DNA of 62,328 bases from contig NZ_AZDT01000053.1 in the NCBI RefSeq assembly GCF_001434785.1, positions 1 to 62,328 on the forward strand, read 5' to 3'. The notes below the pieces were generated by a model. That model saw nothing but the letters and a program-made list of their open reading frames with translations, was not told where the DNA came from and did not search any database. Origin of the DNA: Levilactobacillus namurensis DSM 19117 (GTDB lineage: Bacteria; Bacillota; Bacilli; Lactobacillales; Lactobacillaceae). Each line of letters begins with the position of its first letter. Position 1 is the first letter of the stretch. A program made the position numbers and the translations under genes. Shown piece by piece: positions 15,769-24,172 of the stretch.

Positions 15769-15790
15769 GCCGTCCGGTAAGGCGGATGAC
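15769..15790 (-). repeat. Dispersed 22-bp repeat, copy 1
   Basis: This 22-bp sequence is the exact reverse complement of 46743-46764 and contains the same core as the tandem repeat at 15271-15327. The surrounding 15684-15840 holds no supported gene. Confidence 0.75.
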
Positions 15791-15844
15791 GATCACAGCT
15801 GTTTGGCTTTACAGAGTTGATCTTAAGATGTTTATGAGGATTAA

Positions 15845-15888
15845 AAATGCTAGCCAAACTCATCCGTCGATGGGTCAGGCTAGCATTT
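15845..15888 (-). terminator. Terminator of the MarR-type gene
   Basis: The arms AAATGCTAGCC (15845-15855) and GGCTAGCATTT (15878-15888) pair perfectly, and the stem overlaps the stop codon. It gives a U-rich tail on the minus strand. Confidence 0.8.
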
Positions 15889-16360
15889 AGTGTGTCGTTT
15901 GTTTGTCGATCAGTTGATTGTCACTTACGTGGTCGAGTTGGTTCTTGACCGTGATGAGATCCGTCATCAGGGTTTGAATCTCGTGGTCGGACATGCCCAA
16001 CATGGTCTGGCATTGTCCGATGCGTTGGTAGACTTCGTCGCGCTTGGCCGTTGCCATGGACGTCAGGTGAATCAGGACCTGCCGTTCGTCGGTACGACTC
16101 CGGACCCGTGTGACCCAACCCTGCTTTTCAAGCCGCTTCAACAGGGGGGTTAACGTGCCACTATCGAGTTCCAGGCGATCACCTAATTGGTGGACCGTCA
16201 ATGGGGCATCTTCCCAGAGCGCAAGCAGCGCGATGTATTGGGGATAGGTCAGTCCAAAAGGTGCCAAGGCACTTTGATAGAAGTGATTAAATTTTTTACT
16301 GGCAGAGTAGATGGAAAAACACAGTTGTTCATCCAAAAGTACTGGTGGGACTTTAGCCAT
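15887..16360 (-). CDS. MarR family regulator, OhrR-like
   Basis: This 157-aa winged-helix protein resembles OhrR, the repressor that senses organic peroxides through a reactive N-terminal cysteine. C14 lies in EQLCFSIYSASKKF, matching the OhrR sensor position. The winged helix is seen at LTVHQLGDRLELDSGTLTPL and a wing at RVRSRTDERQVLI. AAGGAGG lies 8 nt before the ATG at 16360; an in-frame TTG at 16366 is too close to it. A perfect palindrome at 16395-16406 suggests autorepression. No ohr peroxidase gene is adjacent, so its target is elsewhere or it senses something else. Confidence 0.85.
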   Translation of the reverse strand: MAKVPPVLLDEQLCFSIYSASKKFNHFYQSALAPFGLTYPQYIALLALWEDAPLTVHQLGDRLELDSGTLTPLLKRLEKQGWVTRVRSRTDERQVLIHLTSMATAKRDEVYQRIGQCQTMLGMSDHEIQTLMTDLITVKNQLDHVSDNQLIDKQTTH

Positions 16361-16394
16361 GTCCAAGGCCTCCTTTTATTTCGAATTCAATAGT

Positions 16395-16406
16395 ATTGTA
16401 TACAAT
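16395..16406. promoter_or_regulatory. Palindromic operator of the MarR-type gene
   Basis: ATTGTATACAAT is a perfect 12-bp palindrome, 35 bp upstream of the start codon. This is the size and AT-rich form of MarR/OhrR sites. Confidence 0.65.
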
Positions 16407-16855
16407 TTAATTGCCATTAGCAAGGAAAAGTGATCACGGCTTGTGAAAAATAAGAGCTCACATTTTTAAGATTCCGTAACATCATCCTGATTATAAACTA
16501 GGGTGAACGATAAGTCGACTAATTATTGATAATTTGACTTATTTTTGTGGCCAATACCGATTGGTGCCCGTAAAATCGGGACTGACGCAAACTAAATAGT
16601 AGGGGAGATTCCCACAGGACGATCCTGAAGAGACCGAAAAAGTAGTAGAAACTGATCGTCCTAGTAGTTCATACCTTAAATACAAATATCCCCTAACCGG
16701 TCAAACGATAGATTGCTCATGCCCCTGATGACGGGGGCCGACTGATGATAATCCGGACGAAAGCGTTTGGTCAGTGAGGCGCCGTTGGGGAGAGAACATC
16801 TTTTTTCGACCAGACTCCTGCGGTATACTGGGGGCTACTGAGAGGGTGTGAGAGA
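16407..16855. other. Intergenic stretch with hairpins, no gene
   Basis: No gene is supported. There is an AT-rich nested hairpin at 16511-16543 (ATAAGTC/GACTTAT with inner AATTAT/ATAATT) followed by a T-run, which looks like a plus-strand terminator without a gene. An inverted repeat GGACGATC/GATCGTCC (16617-16624 with 16654-16661) lies inside AGGGG/CCCCT arms near 16601 and 16690. These may be remnants of a small RNA or of a decayed gene. Confidence 0.4.
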
Positions 16856-17374
16856 ATGATAAGATGGGTCCCTTTTATGCTGGTTAGTTGCGGGTGGCTA
16901 GTCTTAGTGGTGAAAAATTGGCGAGCTCGTAACTGGCGGCGGGTCCTGTGGTGGCTAGGGTGCTGGGGCCTCAGTGCGCTGACCTGGACCCCGGTGGCCT
17001 TTTCTTTCGGGAGTGAGAGTCTCGGGAAGATTACCACCAGTCAATGGGGCGGTGGCGTCTGGGTCTTAATTCCCCTAGAGCCCGCTAGTATCGATACGTC
17101 CTTCTGGTTGAACGTGGTGATGACTTTCCCCCAAGGGGTTTTACTGAAGTGGAATTGGCCTCATTTGCGCTGGTCGCAAGTGATCGGCGCGGGGTTGCTT
17201 ACGGGACTGACCTTAGAAGGAGGGCAGGCCATCGGCAACGCGTTCGTGGCGCTGGGCCGGTGGGTCGATATCAACGACGTCTTGACGAACTGGACGGGGG
17301 TAGTCTTAGGCGCTTGCGCCTGTGCGTTAGTAGCTCGGTACGGTCACTGGCGATTGACAAGCCCGAAGCGGTAG
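16856..17374 (+). CDS. VanZ family membrane protein
   Basis: This 172-aa protein has four to five membrane helices. The VanZ-type block is VDINDVLTNWTGVVLG (near 138-153), with the preceding GLTLEGGQAIG segment. VanZ gives low-level teicoplanin resistance in enterococci; chromosomal members in lactobacilli have no proven role and are thought to act at the envelope. The ribosome-binding site is weak (GAGGGTGTGAGAG). The YbjQ-like gene follows 42 bp downstream, so the two may be co-transcribed. Confidence 0.85.
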   Translation: MIRWVPFMLVSCGWLVLVVKNWRARNWRRVLWWLGCWGLSALTWTPVAFSFGSESLGKITTSQWGGGVWVLIPLEPASIDTSFWLNVVMTFPQGVLLKWNWPHLRWSQVIGAGLLTGLTLEGGQAIGNAFVALGRWVDINDVLTNWTGVVLGACACALVARYGHWRLTSPKR

Positions 17375-17416
17375 TTCAGTATAGAGAAAAAGGACGTTAA
17401 ATGGGGGAATTGACCA

Positions 17417-17710
17417 ATGTTTATGACGACTGGCGGGCTGAACCGCGCACACGCAATTCAGGGAATCTTGACGGCGACGGCCCACGACATGTTACGCTCG
17501 GAAAAGCCTGATGAATTTGAACGGTTTGATGTTTTGTTCGACGAGGTTAAGCAGCAACTGATGCAGCAGGCACAGACTGCCGGTGCTGATGGCTTGATCG
17601 AGGTCCGGTTCAACACGGAGGTCGTGCAGATGAACGTGGCGCCGAAGTTTCTGGTGGTCCACGGCTACGGAACGGCGATTAAGTTTCCGGAGCAAAAAAA
17701 TTCGAAATAA
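17417..17710 (+). CDS. YbjQ-like protein (second paralogue)
   Basis: This 97-aa soluble protein shares the YbjQ pattern. A helix DEVKQQLMQQAQTAGADGLIEVRF aligns with the [10 protein letters not shown] region of the protein at 1507-1860, and the end HGYGTAIKF matches AYGTAVKF. Overall identity is low, so it is a divergent member. GGGGGA lies 8 nt before the ATG. It follows the VanZ gene and is followed by tRNA-Leu. Its function is unknown. Confidence 0.7.
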   Translation: MFMTTGGLNRAHAIQGILTATAHDMLRSEKPDEFERFDVLFDEVKQQLMQQAQTAGADGLIEVRFNTEVVQMNVAPKFLVVHGYGTAIKFPEQKNSK

Positions 17711-17762
17711 GGGTTCCCTTTTTTAACGGGATAGTGTAAGATATTATTTGTTGTTAAGAAAT

Positions 17763-17846
17763 GCCCCGATGGCGGAACTGGCAGACGCGCAGCGTTCAGG
17801 TCGCTGTTTGGGTGACCAAGTACAGGTTCGAATCCTGCTCGGGGCA
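17763..17846 (+). tRNA. tRNA-Leu(CAG)
   Basis: This is a class II tRNA. The acceptor strands GCCCCGA and TCGGGGC pair, the anticodon loop TTCAGGT carries CAG, the T-loop is TTCGAAT and the discriminator is A. It is a single tRNA, outside the array. Confidence 0.95.
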
Positions 17847-17861
17847 TCAGTTAGCATCGGT

Positions 17862-17888
17862 AAACGTCCAGTGGTGGGCGTTTTTTTT
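17862..17888 (+). terminator. tRNA-Leu terminator
   Basis: The arms AAACGTCCA and TGGGCGTTT pair with one G-U, followed by a run of eight T. Confidence 0.88.
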
Positions 17889-17899
17889 ATGGCGTAAAA

Positions 17900-17931
17900 A
17901 TAGGCGTTGCGGTTATGACCGCAACGCCTAT
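17900..17931 (-). terminator. Terminator of the following minus-strand gene
   Basis: A 14-bp perfect stem (17900-17913 with 17918-17931, loop TATG) has an A-run on its left, giving a U-tail on the minus strand. Confidence 0.85.
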
Positions 17932-17940
17932 TGAGCATCG

Positions 17941-18180
17941 TCAGAGTTTTTTCGAAATCGTGTAAGGCTTAGCGGGTTTGAACTTAGACTGCCCGTTATC
18001 GAGCTGTTGCTCCGCTAAGAAGATATCGAAGGAGGGCTCCCCTTTGTCACTCTTGACGACTAACACATGACCATCTTGACTGTGCCGTTCTTGGTAGATC
18101 TGCGCCGTTTGGACGGCTTCATGATAGTCGTGAAAGTTACCAATTGAATCACCAGGATTAAATAAAACAACTTCATCCAT
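17941..18180 (-). CDS. Small hypothetical protein
   Basis: The product is 79 aa, soluble, opening MDEVVLFNPGDSIGNFHDY. A helix with AVQTAQIYQERH and a strand HVLVVKSDKGEPSFDIFLAE follow, ending in a basic tail. I do not recognise it beyond a conserved-looking lactobacillar small protein. AAAGGA lies 9 nt before the ATG at 18180; the ATG at 18189 abuts that site and is less likely. It has its own terminator. Confidence 0.65.
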   Translation of the reverse strand: MDEVVLFNPGDSIGNFHDYHEAVQTAQIYQERHSQDGHVLVVKSDKGEPSFDIFLAEQQLDNGQSKFKPAKPYTISKKL

Positions 18181-18254
18181 CACAATCATTCCTTTCGGGG
18201 CTAGCTGCTACCCTTAGTATACCGCAGAAGCGGGTCAGTGAAAACGGTATCACC

Positions 18255-19661
18255 TTACAAATTTGCATCCATCTTGAATGAAAGGGCGGAGAGCTCGGCG
18301 TTGGCCTGAACCAGCTTCCCAATTTGCTGTTGAATGGTGGTGGTGAATTGAGTTGCCGTTTCCGCGTTGAAGGTCCCTAGGGCGTGAGCGGAAGACTCCG
18401 GTAAGGCGTCGCCGGCGGTAACTCGTTGAATCGCCTGGCTCTGGGTAGCCTTGATGAAGTCATCGATCAGGGCCCGGTTAGCGTGAAAGTGGTCTTCGCT
18501 CAAGACTTCCAATAACTTGGCCTGCCAGTAAGGATTGGTGGCGCTGTAGTCCCCGTTGGCCTCGCTGTAGGCGTCGCTGAGCTGGTCCCCTGCGGCAAAG
18601 AAGGGCACGTAAGGGTTGAAAGCGGGATTACCGAAGGCTTGCCAAATGATTCCCGCCCGTTGTGGTGCCACGTTGCGCCGAATCTGCAGGATGTGGCTGT
18701 TTTCAGTCCGGGCGAGGCCAATGGCCCGGAATTGGGTCTTTTCGGCTGAAGTCCCGCCGCCTAACGGATCATAAGGAGTCTCTTGGTAGTGTGACCCCAG
18801 AATAGCGGCCACGTCGTCGAGTCCAATCTTGTGCTCCGCGTGTTGGATGAAAGGCAATTCCATACTGGTCGGGTTCTCATACGCGCTGGGTGTCAGTAGC
18901 TGATGGCCGTACCAGACCCGGGGGGTATTATAATGGGCATCTTGAATCGAGTGGGTGCCGAAGATGTGCCGAGAATTAAAGCGTCCGCCGTCTGGATTGA
19001 GTCGGTTGGCCTGAACAAATTGGCGAATACCCGGGGAGGTCAGGAAGTCGGGGCTGTCGAAGTCAACGTCTTCAATGGCCAGTTGGTTGGCAACCACGGC
19101 GTAGGCGTCGTCGGGGATGCGTTGAGCGACCCAGTGGTGACCACTCACGACTTCCATGTACCAGACCTCATCGGGATCGCTGAACAGCACGCCGTTGGTC
19201 TCGGCCGCTCCCAGGGTACTGACCAAGTGACCTAGGCGTTGGATACCGGCCTGCGCAGAGTCCACGTAGGGGAGCACCACGGTCAGCATGGCATCTTCGG
19301 CCAGTCCGTGGTCCAAGAGGGGGTCGACCCCCAGAACGCGGCTATTGGTATAGGCACTTTCGGTCGCACTCATGGCGACGTTATGGGCGTTGATGCCACT
19401 TTCACCATAGTCGCCGGCGCTGGGATCGTTATCGGGCACGGCGGAGTACTGGACCGCGTGGTCGGGAAGTGGGGTGCTAAACTGGTTGCCCTTAGAGACA
19501 AAGGGGTTCTCCCGGGGTTCATCGGCAGGATGGATCACGGCCCGTTTCGGCCAAATGGCGACCCCGTTGTCTTCGTTCCGCGCGATGAGCGTGCTGCCGT
19601 CTAACGTAGCGAGTTTGCCGGCCAAAAAGGACGTGCAAGCTTGGTGAGTCTGGTGAGTCAT
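18255..19661 (-). CDS. pepD: C69 family dipeptidase
   Basis: This is a 468-aa N-terminal-nucleophile peptidase of family C69 (PepD type), which cleaves a wide range of dipeptides in the cytosol. The nucleophile is expected to be C9 in ACTSFLAGKLAT after removal of eight residues. The typical following block STLIARNEDNG is at 23-33. Length fits the family. AGGAGG precedes the ATG by 9 nt. The gene is divergent from the Crp/Fnr regulator. It likely works with peptide transporters in amino-acid supply. Confidence 0.92.
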   Translation of the reverse strand: MTHQTHQACTSFLAGKLATLDGSTLIARNEDNGVAIWPKRAVIHPADEPRENPFVSKGNQFSTPLPDHAVQYSAVPDNDPSAGDYGESGINAHNVAMSATESAYTNSRVLGVDPLLDHGLAEDAMLTVVLPYVDSAQAGIQRLGHLVSTLGAAETNGVLFSDPDEVWYMEVVSGHHWVAQRIPDDAYAVVANQLAIEDVDFDSPDFLTSPGIRQFVQANRLNPDGGRFNSRHIFGTHSIQDAHYNTPRVWYGHQLLTPSAYENPTSMELPFIQHAEHKIGLDDVAAILGSHYQETPYDPLGGGTSAEKTQFRAIGLARTENSHILQIRRNVAPQRAGIIWQAFGNPAFNPYVPFFAAGDQLSDAYSEANGDYSATNPYWQAKLLEVLSEDHFHANRALIDDFIKATQSQAIQRVTAGDALPESSAHALGTFNAETATQFTTTIQQQIGKLVQANAELSALSFKMDANL

Positions 19662-19870
19662 AGAAATCTCCTCCTAACTAGAATGTATAATCACCTTCAA
19701 TATACACCACTCCTGCAGGGCCGCAAAGCGTCTTTTACCAGTGTTGCGCGAGAATTTGATAGAATGGGTCTATACGGTAATAACAGATGGGTGGTCAAAC
19801 CACGGATACCCACGGGGGTAATTTTGACACTCGTGGTGTACAATGGGTTGGACAGAAAGAAGGAATCTTC

Positions 19871-20575
19871 ATGGGAGAGGTCATTACAGCGCACCACCAT
19901 ACGTTGGCTCGTGAGTTGGAGTGTGTGTCACAGGTGCCGATTTTTCAGGAATTGAATCAGGAACAGCGGACGTCGATTGCCAAGGTCACCCGTCCCATCC
20001 ACGCACAGAAGGGGGAGACCATCTACCGGCCGGAAGAGGTGTCGCAGACCCTGTACATCGTGAATGTGGGCCAGGTACGGTTATACCATTTAGGTGAGGA
20101 CGGTAAGGAACGGGTCTTGCGGGTCCTGAACCCCGGAGACTTCATCGGTGAGATTGCCTTGTTTACTGATGAAATTCATCAGGACTACGCCGAAGCGACC
20201 AAGGCGACCGAACTCTGTACCATCTCGCGGACGTCGTTGACCGAACTGCTGGACCGGGTCCCTCCATTGGCGCTGTCGTTGTTGGGGGCGTTGGCCGTTC
20301 GGTTACGGGTCGCCCAGCGGCAGGCCACGTTATTGGCGATTCCCGACGCGTTGCCCCGTTTAGCGGGATATCTGCTAGAACTCAGTCACCAGAAGACGGG
20401 GACCTTGACGTTACCGATGAGTAAGCAGGACTTGGCCGCGTACCTGGGGATGACTCCGGAGTCACTAAGTCGGAAGTTAAAGCAGCTGGTGACGGCGGGG
20501 GCCGTGGCCACGGTTGGCCGGCGTCAATTGACCGTTTTGGACTTGCAGGCGCTACGTGAAGTGGCCCCACAATGA
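19871..20575 (+). CDS. Crp/Fnr family regulator, FLP-like
   Basis: This 234-aa regulator has an N-terminal cyclic-nucleotide-binding-like barrel (about 20-130), a long helix, and a winged helix with SKQDLAAYLGMTPESLSRKL. It lacks an FNR iron-sulphur cysteine cluster. It has cysteines at 18 and 116, recalling the two cysteines of Lactobacillus casei FLP that form a redox-sensitive disulphide. The ATG at 19871 has AAGAAGGAA 6 nt upstream; the longer frame to 19787 has no such site. It stands between pepD and asnB. Targets are unknown. Confidence 0.85.
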   Translation: MGEVITAHHHTLARELECVSQVPIFQELNQEQRTSIAKVTRPIHAQKGETIYRPEEVSQTLYIVNVGQVRLYHLGEDGKERVLRVLNPGDFIGEIALFTDEIHQDYAEATKATELCTISRTSLTELLDRVPPLALSLLGALAVRLRVAQRQATLLAIPDALPRLAGYLLELSHQKTGTLTLPMSKQDLAAYLGMTPESLSRKLKQLVTAGAVATVGRRQLTVLDLQALREVAPQ

Positions 20576-20721
20576 CCCATTGTTAGCTATCCGGTTAAGA
20601 ATCACTAATAATATGGTATTCCCAAAATAAATTTGCTAAAATGATGGGTGTTATGTTTTGTGTTTTATTGAGACAATGAAGGACTTTTTAAAGAGAGAAT
20701 AAATTCAAAGGGGATACGCAC

Positions 20722-22602
20722 ATGTGTGGATTCGTTGGTTATGTGAATCAAAAGGATGTACCCGCAACGACGATTAACGATATGGCGGACCGCATCAAAC
20801 ACCGGGGGCCCGATGACGAGGCCTACTTTAGCGACGATCAAGCCGTGATGGGTTTCCGGCGGTTGTCAATTATTGACTTAGCTCACGGTAAGCAACCGAT
20901 GTACAACCGGGACCAGACCAAGGTCTTGACCTTTAATGGTGAAATTTATAACTACCAAGAGATTCGGGCGGACCTGCAAAAGCTGGGATACGAGTTCAAG
21001 ACGGACGTCGATTCCGAAGTGCTGATTCACGGGTACGATGCCTGGGGTCCTAAGTTATTGGACCGTCTACGGGGAATGTACGCCTTTGTCATCTACGACA
21101 AGGTCAAGAACGAAGTCTTCGGGGCACGGGACCACTTCGGAATCAAGCCGTTGTACTACTACGACGATGGCGACACCTTCTTATGGGCGTCAGAAATCAA
21201 GGCGTTCTTGGAACACCCGAACTTCAAAAAAGAATTCAATGAAGAACTCTTACCGATTCACCTGAGCTTTGAGTTCATCCCATCACGGGATACCATGTTT
21301 AAGCACGTCTACAAACTCTTGCCGGGGCAATACTTCCTGCACCGTAACGGGAAGACGGAGACGCACCGGTACTTCAAGTTCAGCTACGACCACATTGACA
21401 ACAGCCAAACGGTCGAAGAAGACGCGAAGAAGATTCGCAAGATTGTTGACGAGTCGGTGGACGCGCACATGATCGCCGACGTGGAAGTGGGGAGCTTCTT
21501 ATCTAGTGGGATCGACTCCTCCTACGTGTTGAACGAAGCCGCGAAGTTGAAGCCGATTCAATCCTTCTCCTTAGGGTTTAAGAATTCCAAGTACAGTGAA
21601 CTGAGCTGGTCGACGGAATTCGCGAAGGAAATCAAGCAGAAGAACACGCCGCTCTACATGACGGGGGACGATTACTTCGATATTCTGCCAACCATCATGT
21701 ATTACATGGATGAACCTTTATCCAACCCGTCCGCAATGCAGCTGTACTACCTGTCTAAGGGGACGCGGAAGAGCGTGAAGGTGGCCTTGTCTGGTGAAGG
21801 TGCCGATGAATTCTTCGGGGGGTACAACACCTACCTAGAAGCTATTCCGTTCGAACGCTACCAGAAGTGGGTCCCGTCACCGATTCGGAAGATGTTAGGC
21901 GGTATCGCCGAACACCTGCCACGCTTCCATGGCCGTCGGTTCTTAGTTCGGGGAGCGGAGCCACTGAGTGAACGGTATTACCGGGTCAACTACGTCTTCG
22001 ATTACTACGACCGGAGCAAGATCCTGAAGAACCCGAAGTTGAACCAGGATGCGGGAGCTTACACCCAACACCTCTTCGATGATGTGAAGGGCTTGGATGA
22101 GATGACCCAGATGCAATACTTCGACATCAACACCTGGTTACCGTACGATATCCTGCACAAGGCTGACCGAATGAGTATGGCCAACTCGCTGGAAGTTCGG
22201 ACCCCGTTGGTTGATAAGGAAGTGGCGAAGTTTGCCGCGACCATGCCGGTCAAGACCCGAATCCACGCGGACGAGACTAAGGTCTCCCTGCGGACTGCGG
22301 CCGAAGCCGAATTACCAGAACGGGTCGCTAAGAAGGAAAAGATGGGCTTCCCATCCCCAATTGCGACCTGGATCAAGGAAGAACCTTACAAGTCACGGAT
22401 CATCGAAGCGTTCAACTCCGATGTGGCTCACAAGTTCTTCAATACGGATGCGTTGATGGAGATTCTACACGAACACATTAACGGCAAGTCTAGCATGCAA
22501 AAGATCTTCACCATCTACACGTTTATCCTCTGGTACGAAGTTTACTTCCCAGAAGAGACCACGGCGAAGACGGTTGATCTGGTTCACCGGACCCAAATCT
22601 AA
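20722..22602 (+). CDS. asnB: AsnB-type amidotransferase, probably acting on peptidoglycan
   Basis: This 626-aa protein has the architecture of glutamine-hydrolysing asparagine synthetase. C2 is the glutaminase nucleophile in MCGFVGYV. RRLSIIDL and NGEIYNY follow, and the synthetase P-loop is SSGIDSS (261-267) with GEGADEFFGGY further on. Close relatives AsnH of Lactococcus and AsnB1 of L. plantarum amidate peptidoglycan side chains. Here the next two genes make and attach D-Asp, so amidation of the bridge D-Asp to D-Asn is a good hypothesis. No Asn T-box is present upstream. The promoter has an extended -10 TGCTAAAAT. Confidence 0.9.
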   Translation: MCGFVGYVNQKDVPATTINDMADRIKHRGPDDEAYFSDDQAVMGFRRLSIIDLAHGKQPMYNRDQTKVLTFNGEIYNYQEIRADLQKLGYEFKTDVDSEVLIHGYDAWGPKLLDRLRGMYAFVIYDKVKNEVFGARDHFGIKPLYYYDDGDTFLWASEIKAFLEHPNFKKEFNEELLPIHLSFEFIPSRDTMFKHVYKLLPGQYFLHRNGKTETHRYFKFSYDHIDNSQTVEEDAKKIRKIVDESVDAHMIADVEVGSFLSSGIDSSYVLNEAAKLKPIQSFSLGFKNSKYSELSWSTEFAKEIKQKNTPLYMTGDDYFDILPTIMYYMDEPLSNPSAMQLYYLSKGTRKSVKVALSGEGADEFFGGYNTYLEAIPFERYQKWVPSPIRKMLGGIAEHLPRFHGRRFLVRGAEPLSERYYRVNYVFDYYDRSKILKNPKLNQDAGAYTQHLFDDVKGLDEMTQMQYFDINTWLPYDILHKADRMSMANSLEVRTPLVDKEVAKFAATMPVKTRIHADETKVSLRTAAEAELPERVAKKEKMGFPSPIATWIKEEPYKSRIIEAFNSDVAHKFFNTDALMEILHEHINGKSSMQKIFTIYTFILWYEVYFPEETTAKTVDLVHRTQI

Positions 22603-22641
22603 AGCTCGGCCAGTGAGGTGTTTGCCTCATTAGCTACCCGT

Positions 22642-22680
22642 CAAGGTTGCTAGTGACTCGGTCACTAACAACCTTGTTTT
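22642..22680 (+). terminator. asnB terminator
   Basis: The arms CAAGGTTG (22642-22649) and CAACCTTG (22669-22676) and the inner AGTGAC/GTCACT pair, followed by a short T-run. Confidence 0.8.
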
Positions 22681-22910
22681 GGTCTCTGGGAATACAGACC
22701 GTATATTCTAAGCCCAAAATTTGTTAAGATAGTGTTGCATAGTCAGCAAGCCCCTCGACAAGCCACTAGCAAACTTGCTATGGTGAAGACTGGTTAGCTG
22801 GTTGACTGGTGGGGCCCCTGAATGGGGAAGCCCAACCGGGATTAAAAAAGAGAATTTAAGCCAATCGGTCAGGCAGACTGGTTGGAAGTTGCGAAGGGAC
22901 TTTAGTAGTT
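22681..22910 (+). promoter_or_regulatory. Structured leader of the D-Asp ligase gene
   Basis: An extended -10 TGTTAAGAT lies near 22728-22736, leaving a leader of roughly 165 nt. It holds a hairpin closed by GGTGGGGC/GCCCAACC (about 22807-22837). A second hairpin, CCAATCGGTC/GACTGGTTGG (22861-22885), has all ten pairs and sits just before the AAGGGA site. No known riboswitch class was recognised. Confidence 0.45.
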
Positions 22911-24167
22911 ATGGAAACGAATGGCGTAAAATTCACCCCGGTCTTACTGGGGAGTGACTTTAATGTTTACGGGATGGCCCGGTCGTTTTATGATCTATAC
23001 CACGAACCCGTACAGGCTTTTGCCAGTATCCAATTGGCACCGACCCGCTTCACCAAGGTCGTGAACCTGGAACTGATCCCGGGGTTTGATGAAGACCCTG
23101 TTTGGATCGAGACCATGCGAAAATTAAAGGAACGGTACGCGGACCATCCGGAACCCGTAATCCTAATCGGGTGTGGGGATGGTTACGCGGAACTGATCAG
23201 TAAGCATAAGGCAGAGTTGGAAGACGTCTTTATCTGCCCGTACATCGATTATGATAAGTTGCGGCAGCTGAACAATAAGGAAAACTTCTATAAGGTCTGC
23301 GACAAGTACGGGTTGCCTTACCCGCACACACGGATCATCACCAAGGAAGAGGCCACCAGCGGCGAGCCTATCGACCAACCTTTCGGCTACCCCGTAGCGT
23401 TGAAGCCAGCCAACAGTGTCGAATGGTTGGACGTCCACTTCGAGGGCCGGAAGAAGGCCTTTCGGATTCAGTCGGCAGCGGAGTTCACCGACATTGTGGC
23501 TAAGATTTACCAAAATGGGTACACGTCAGACCTGATCTTGCAGGACTTTATTCCTGGGGATGACAGTAACATGCGGGTCTTGAACGCCTACGTGGACCAA
23601 CACCATCACGTGAAGATGATGTGTCTAGGGCACCCGTTGCTAGAGGACCCAGCGCCATCAGCGATTGGAAATTACGTAGCCATCATCCCAGAATATAACC
23701 AGACCATCTACCAAAACATCCAGAAGTTCCTGGAAGAGATTGAATTCACCGGTTACGCCAACTTTGACATGAAGTACGATGTGCGGGACCAGTCGTTTAA
23801 GCTGTTCGAAATCAACTTACGGCAGGGACGTAGTAGTTTCTTCGTGACCTTGAACGGCTATAACCTGGCTGACTGGGTGGTCAAGGACTACGTCAAGCAC
23901 AGCTTGGTTGACGCACCAACGGTCTATGGGAACCAGGACGAAGCCCAACACGCCTTATGGCTGGGGGTTCCGGTGAAGGTCTTCAAGCGTTACACGCGCG
24001 AGAATGCCGATAAGGACCGTGCCTTGAAGTTGATTGCAGCGGGCAAGTACGGCACCACGTACCGCTACGATCAGGACATGAACCTGAAGCGTTGGGCGTT
24101 GATCCAGTGGATGCAGCATAACTACACGGTAAACTTTAAGAAGTACTTTGCGGAAAATAAGGGGTAG
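22911..24167 (+). CDS. D-aspartate ligase (ATP-grasp)
   Basis: This 418-aa ATP-grasp protein resembles D-aspartate ligases (Aslfm of Enterococcus faecium, AslA of Lactococcus lactis). These add D-Asp to the lysine side chain of the peptidoglycan stem peptide through an acyl-phosphate. Features include a pre-ATP domain with LIGCGDGYAELIS (near 85-97), the segment YPVALKPANSVEW (near 163-175), and the metal site FEINLRQGRSS (near 303-313). It is cytoplasmic. The racemase gene follows after 5 bp and the AsnB-type gene precedes it, so this is a bridge-building unit. Confidence 0.85.
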   Translation: METNGVKFTPVLLGSDFNVYGMARSFYDLYHEPVQAFASIQLAPTRFTKVVNLELIPGFDEDPVWIETMRKLKERYADHPEPVILIGCGDGYAELISKHKAELEDVFICPYIDYDKLRQLNNKENFYKVCDKYGLPYPHTRIITKEEATSGEPIDQPFGYPVALKPANSVEWLDVHFEGRKKAFRIQSAAEFTDIVAKIYQNGYTSDLILQDFIPGDDSNMRVLNAYVDQHHHVKMMCLGHPLLEDPAPSAIGNYVAIIPEYNQTIYQNIQKFLEEIEFTGYANFDMKYDVRDQSFKLFEINLRQGRSSFFVTLNGYNLADWVVKDYVKHSLVDAPTVYGNQDEAQHALWLGVPVKVFKRYTRENADKDRALKLIAAGKYGTTYRYDQDMNLKRWALIQWMQHNYTVNFKKYFAENKG

Positions 24168-24172
24168 AGACA

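Noticed and set aside
15220-15890. CRISPR array
   Set aside because: The tandem repeat has 2.3 contiguous copies without spacers and no cas genes are near.
20576-20721. Possible Asn T-box upstream of asnB
   Set aside because: The region has no T-box motif and is too short; only a promoter and ribosome-binding site are seen.
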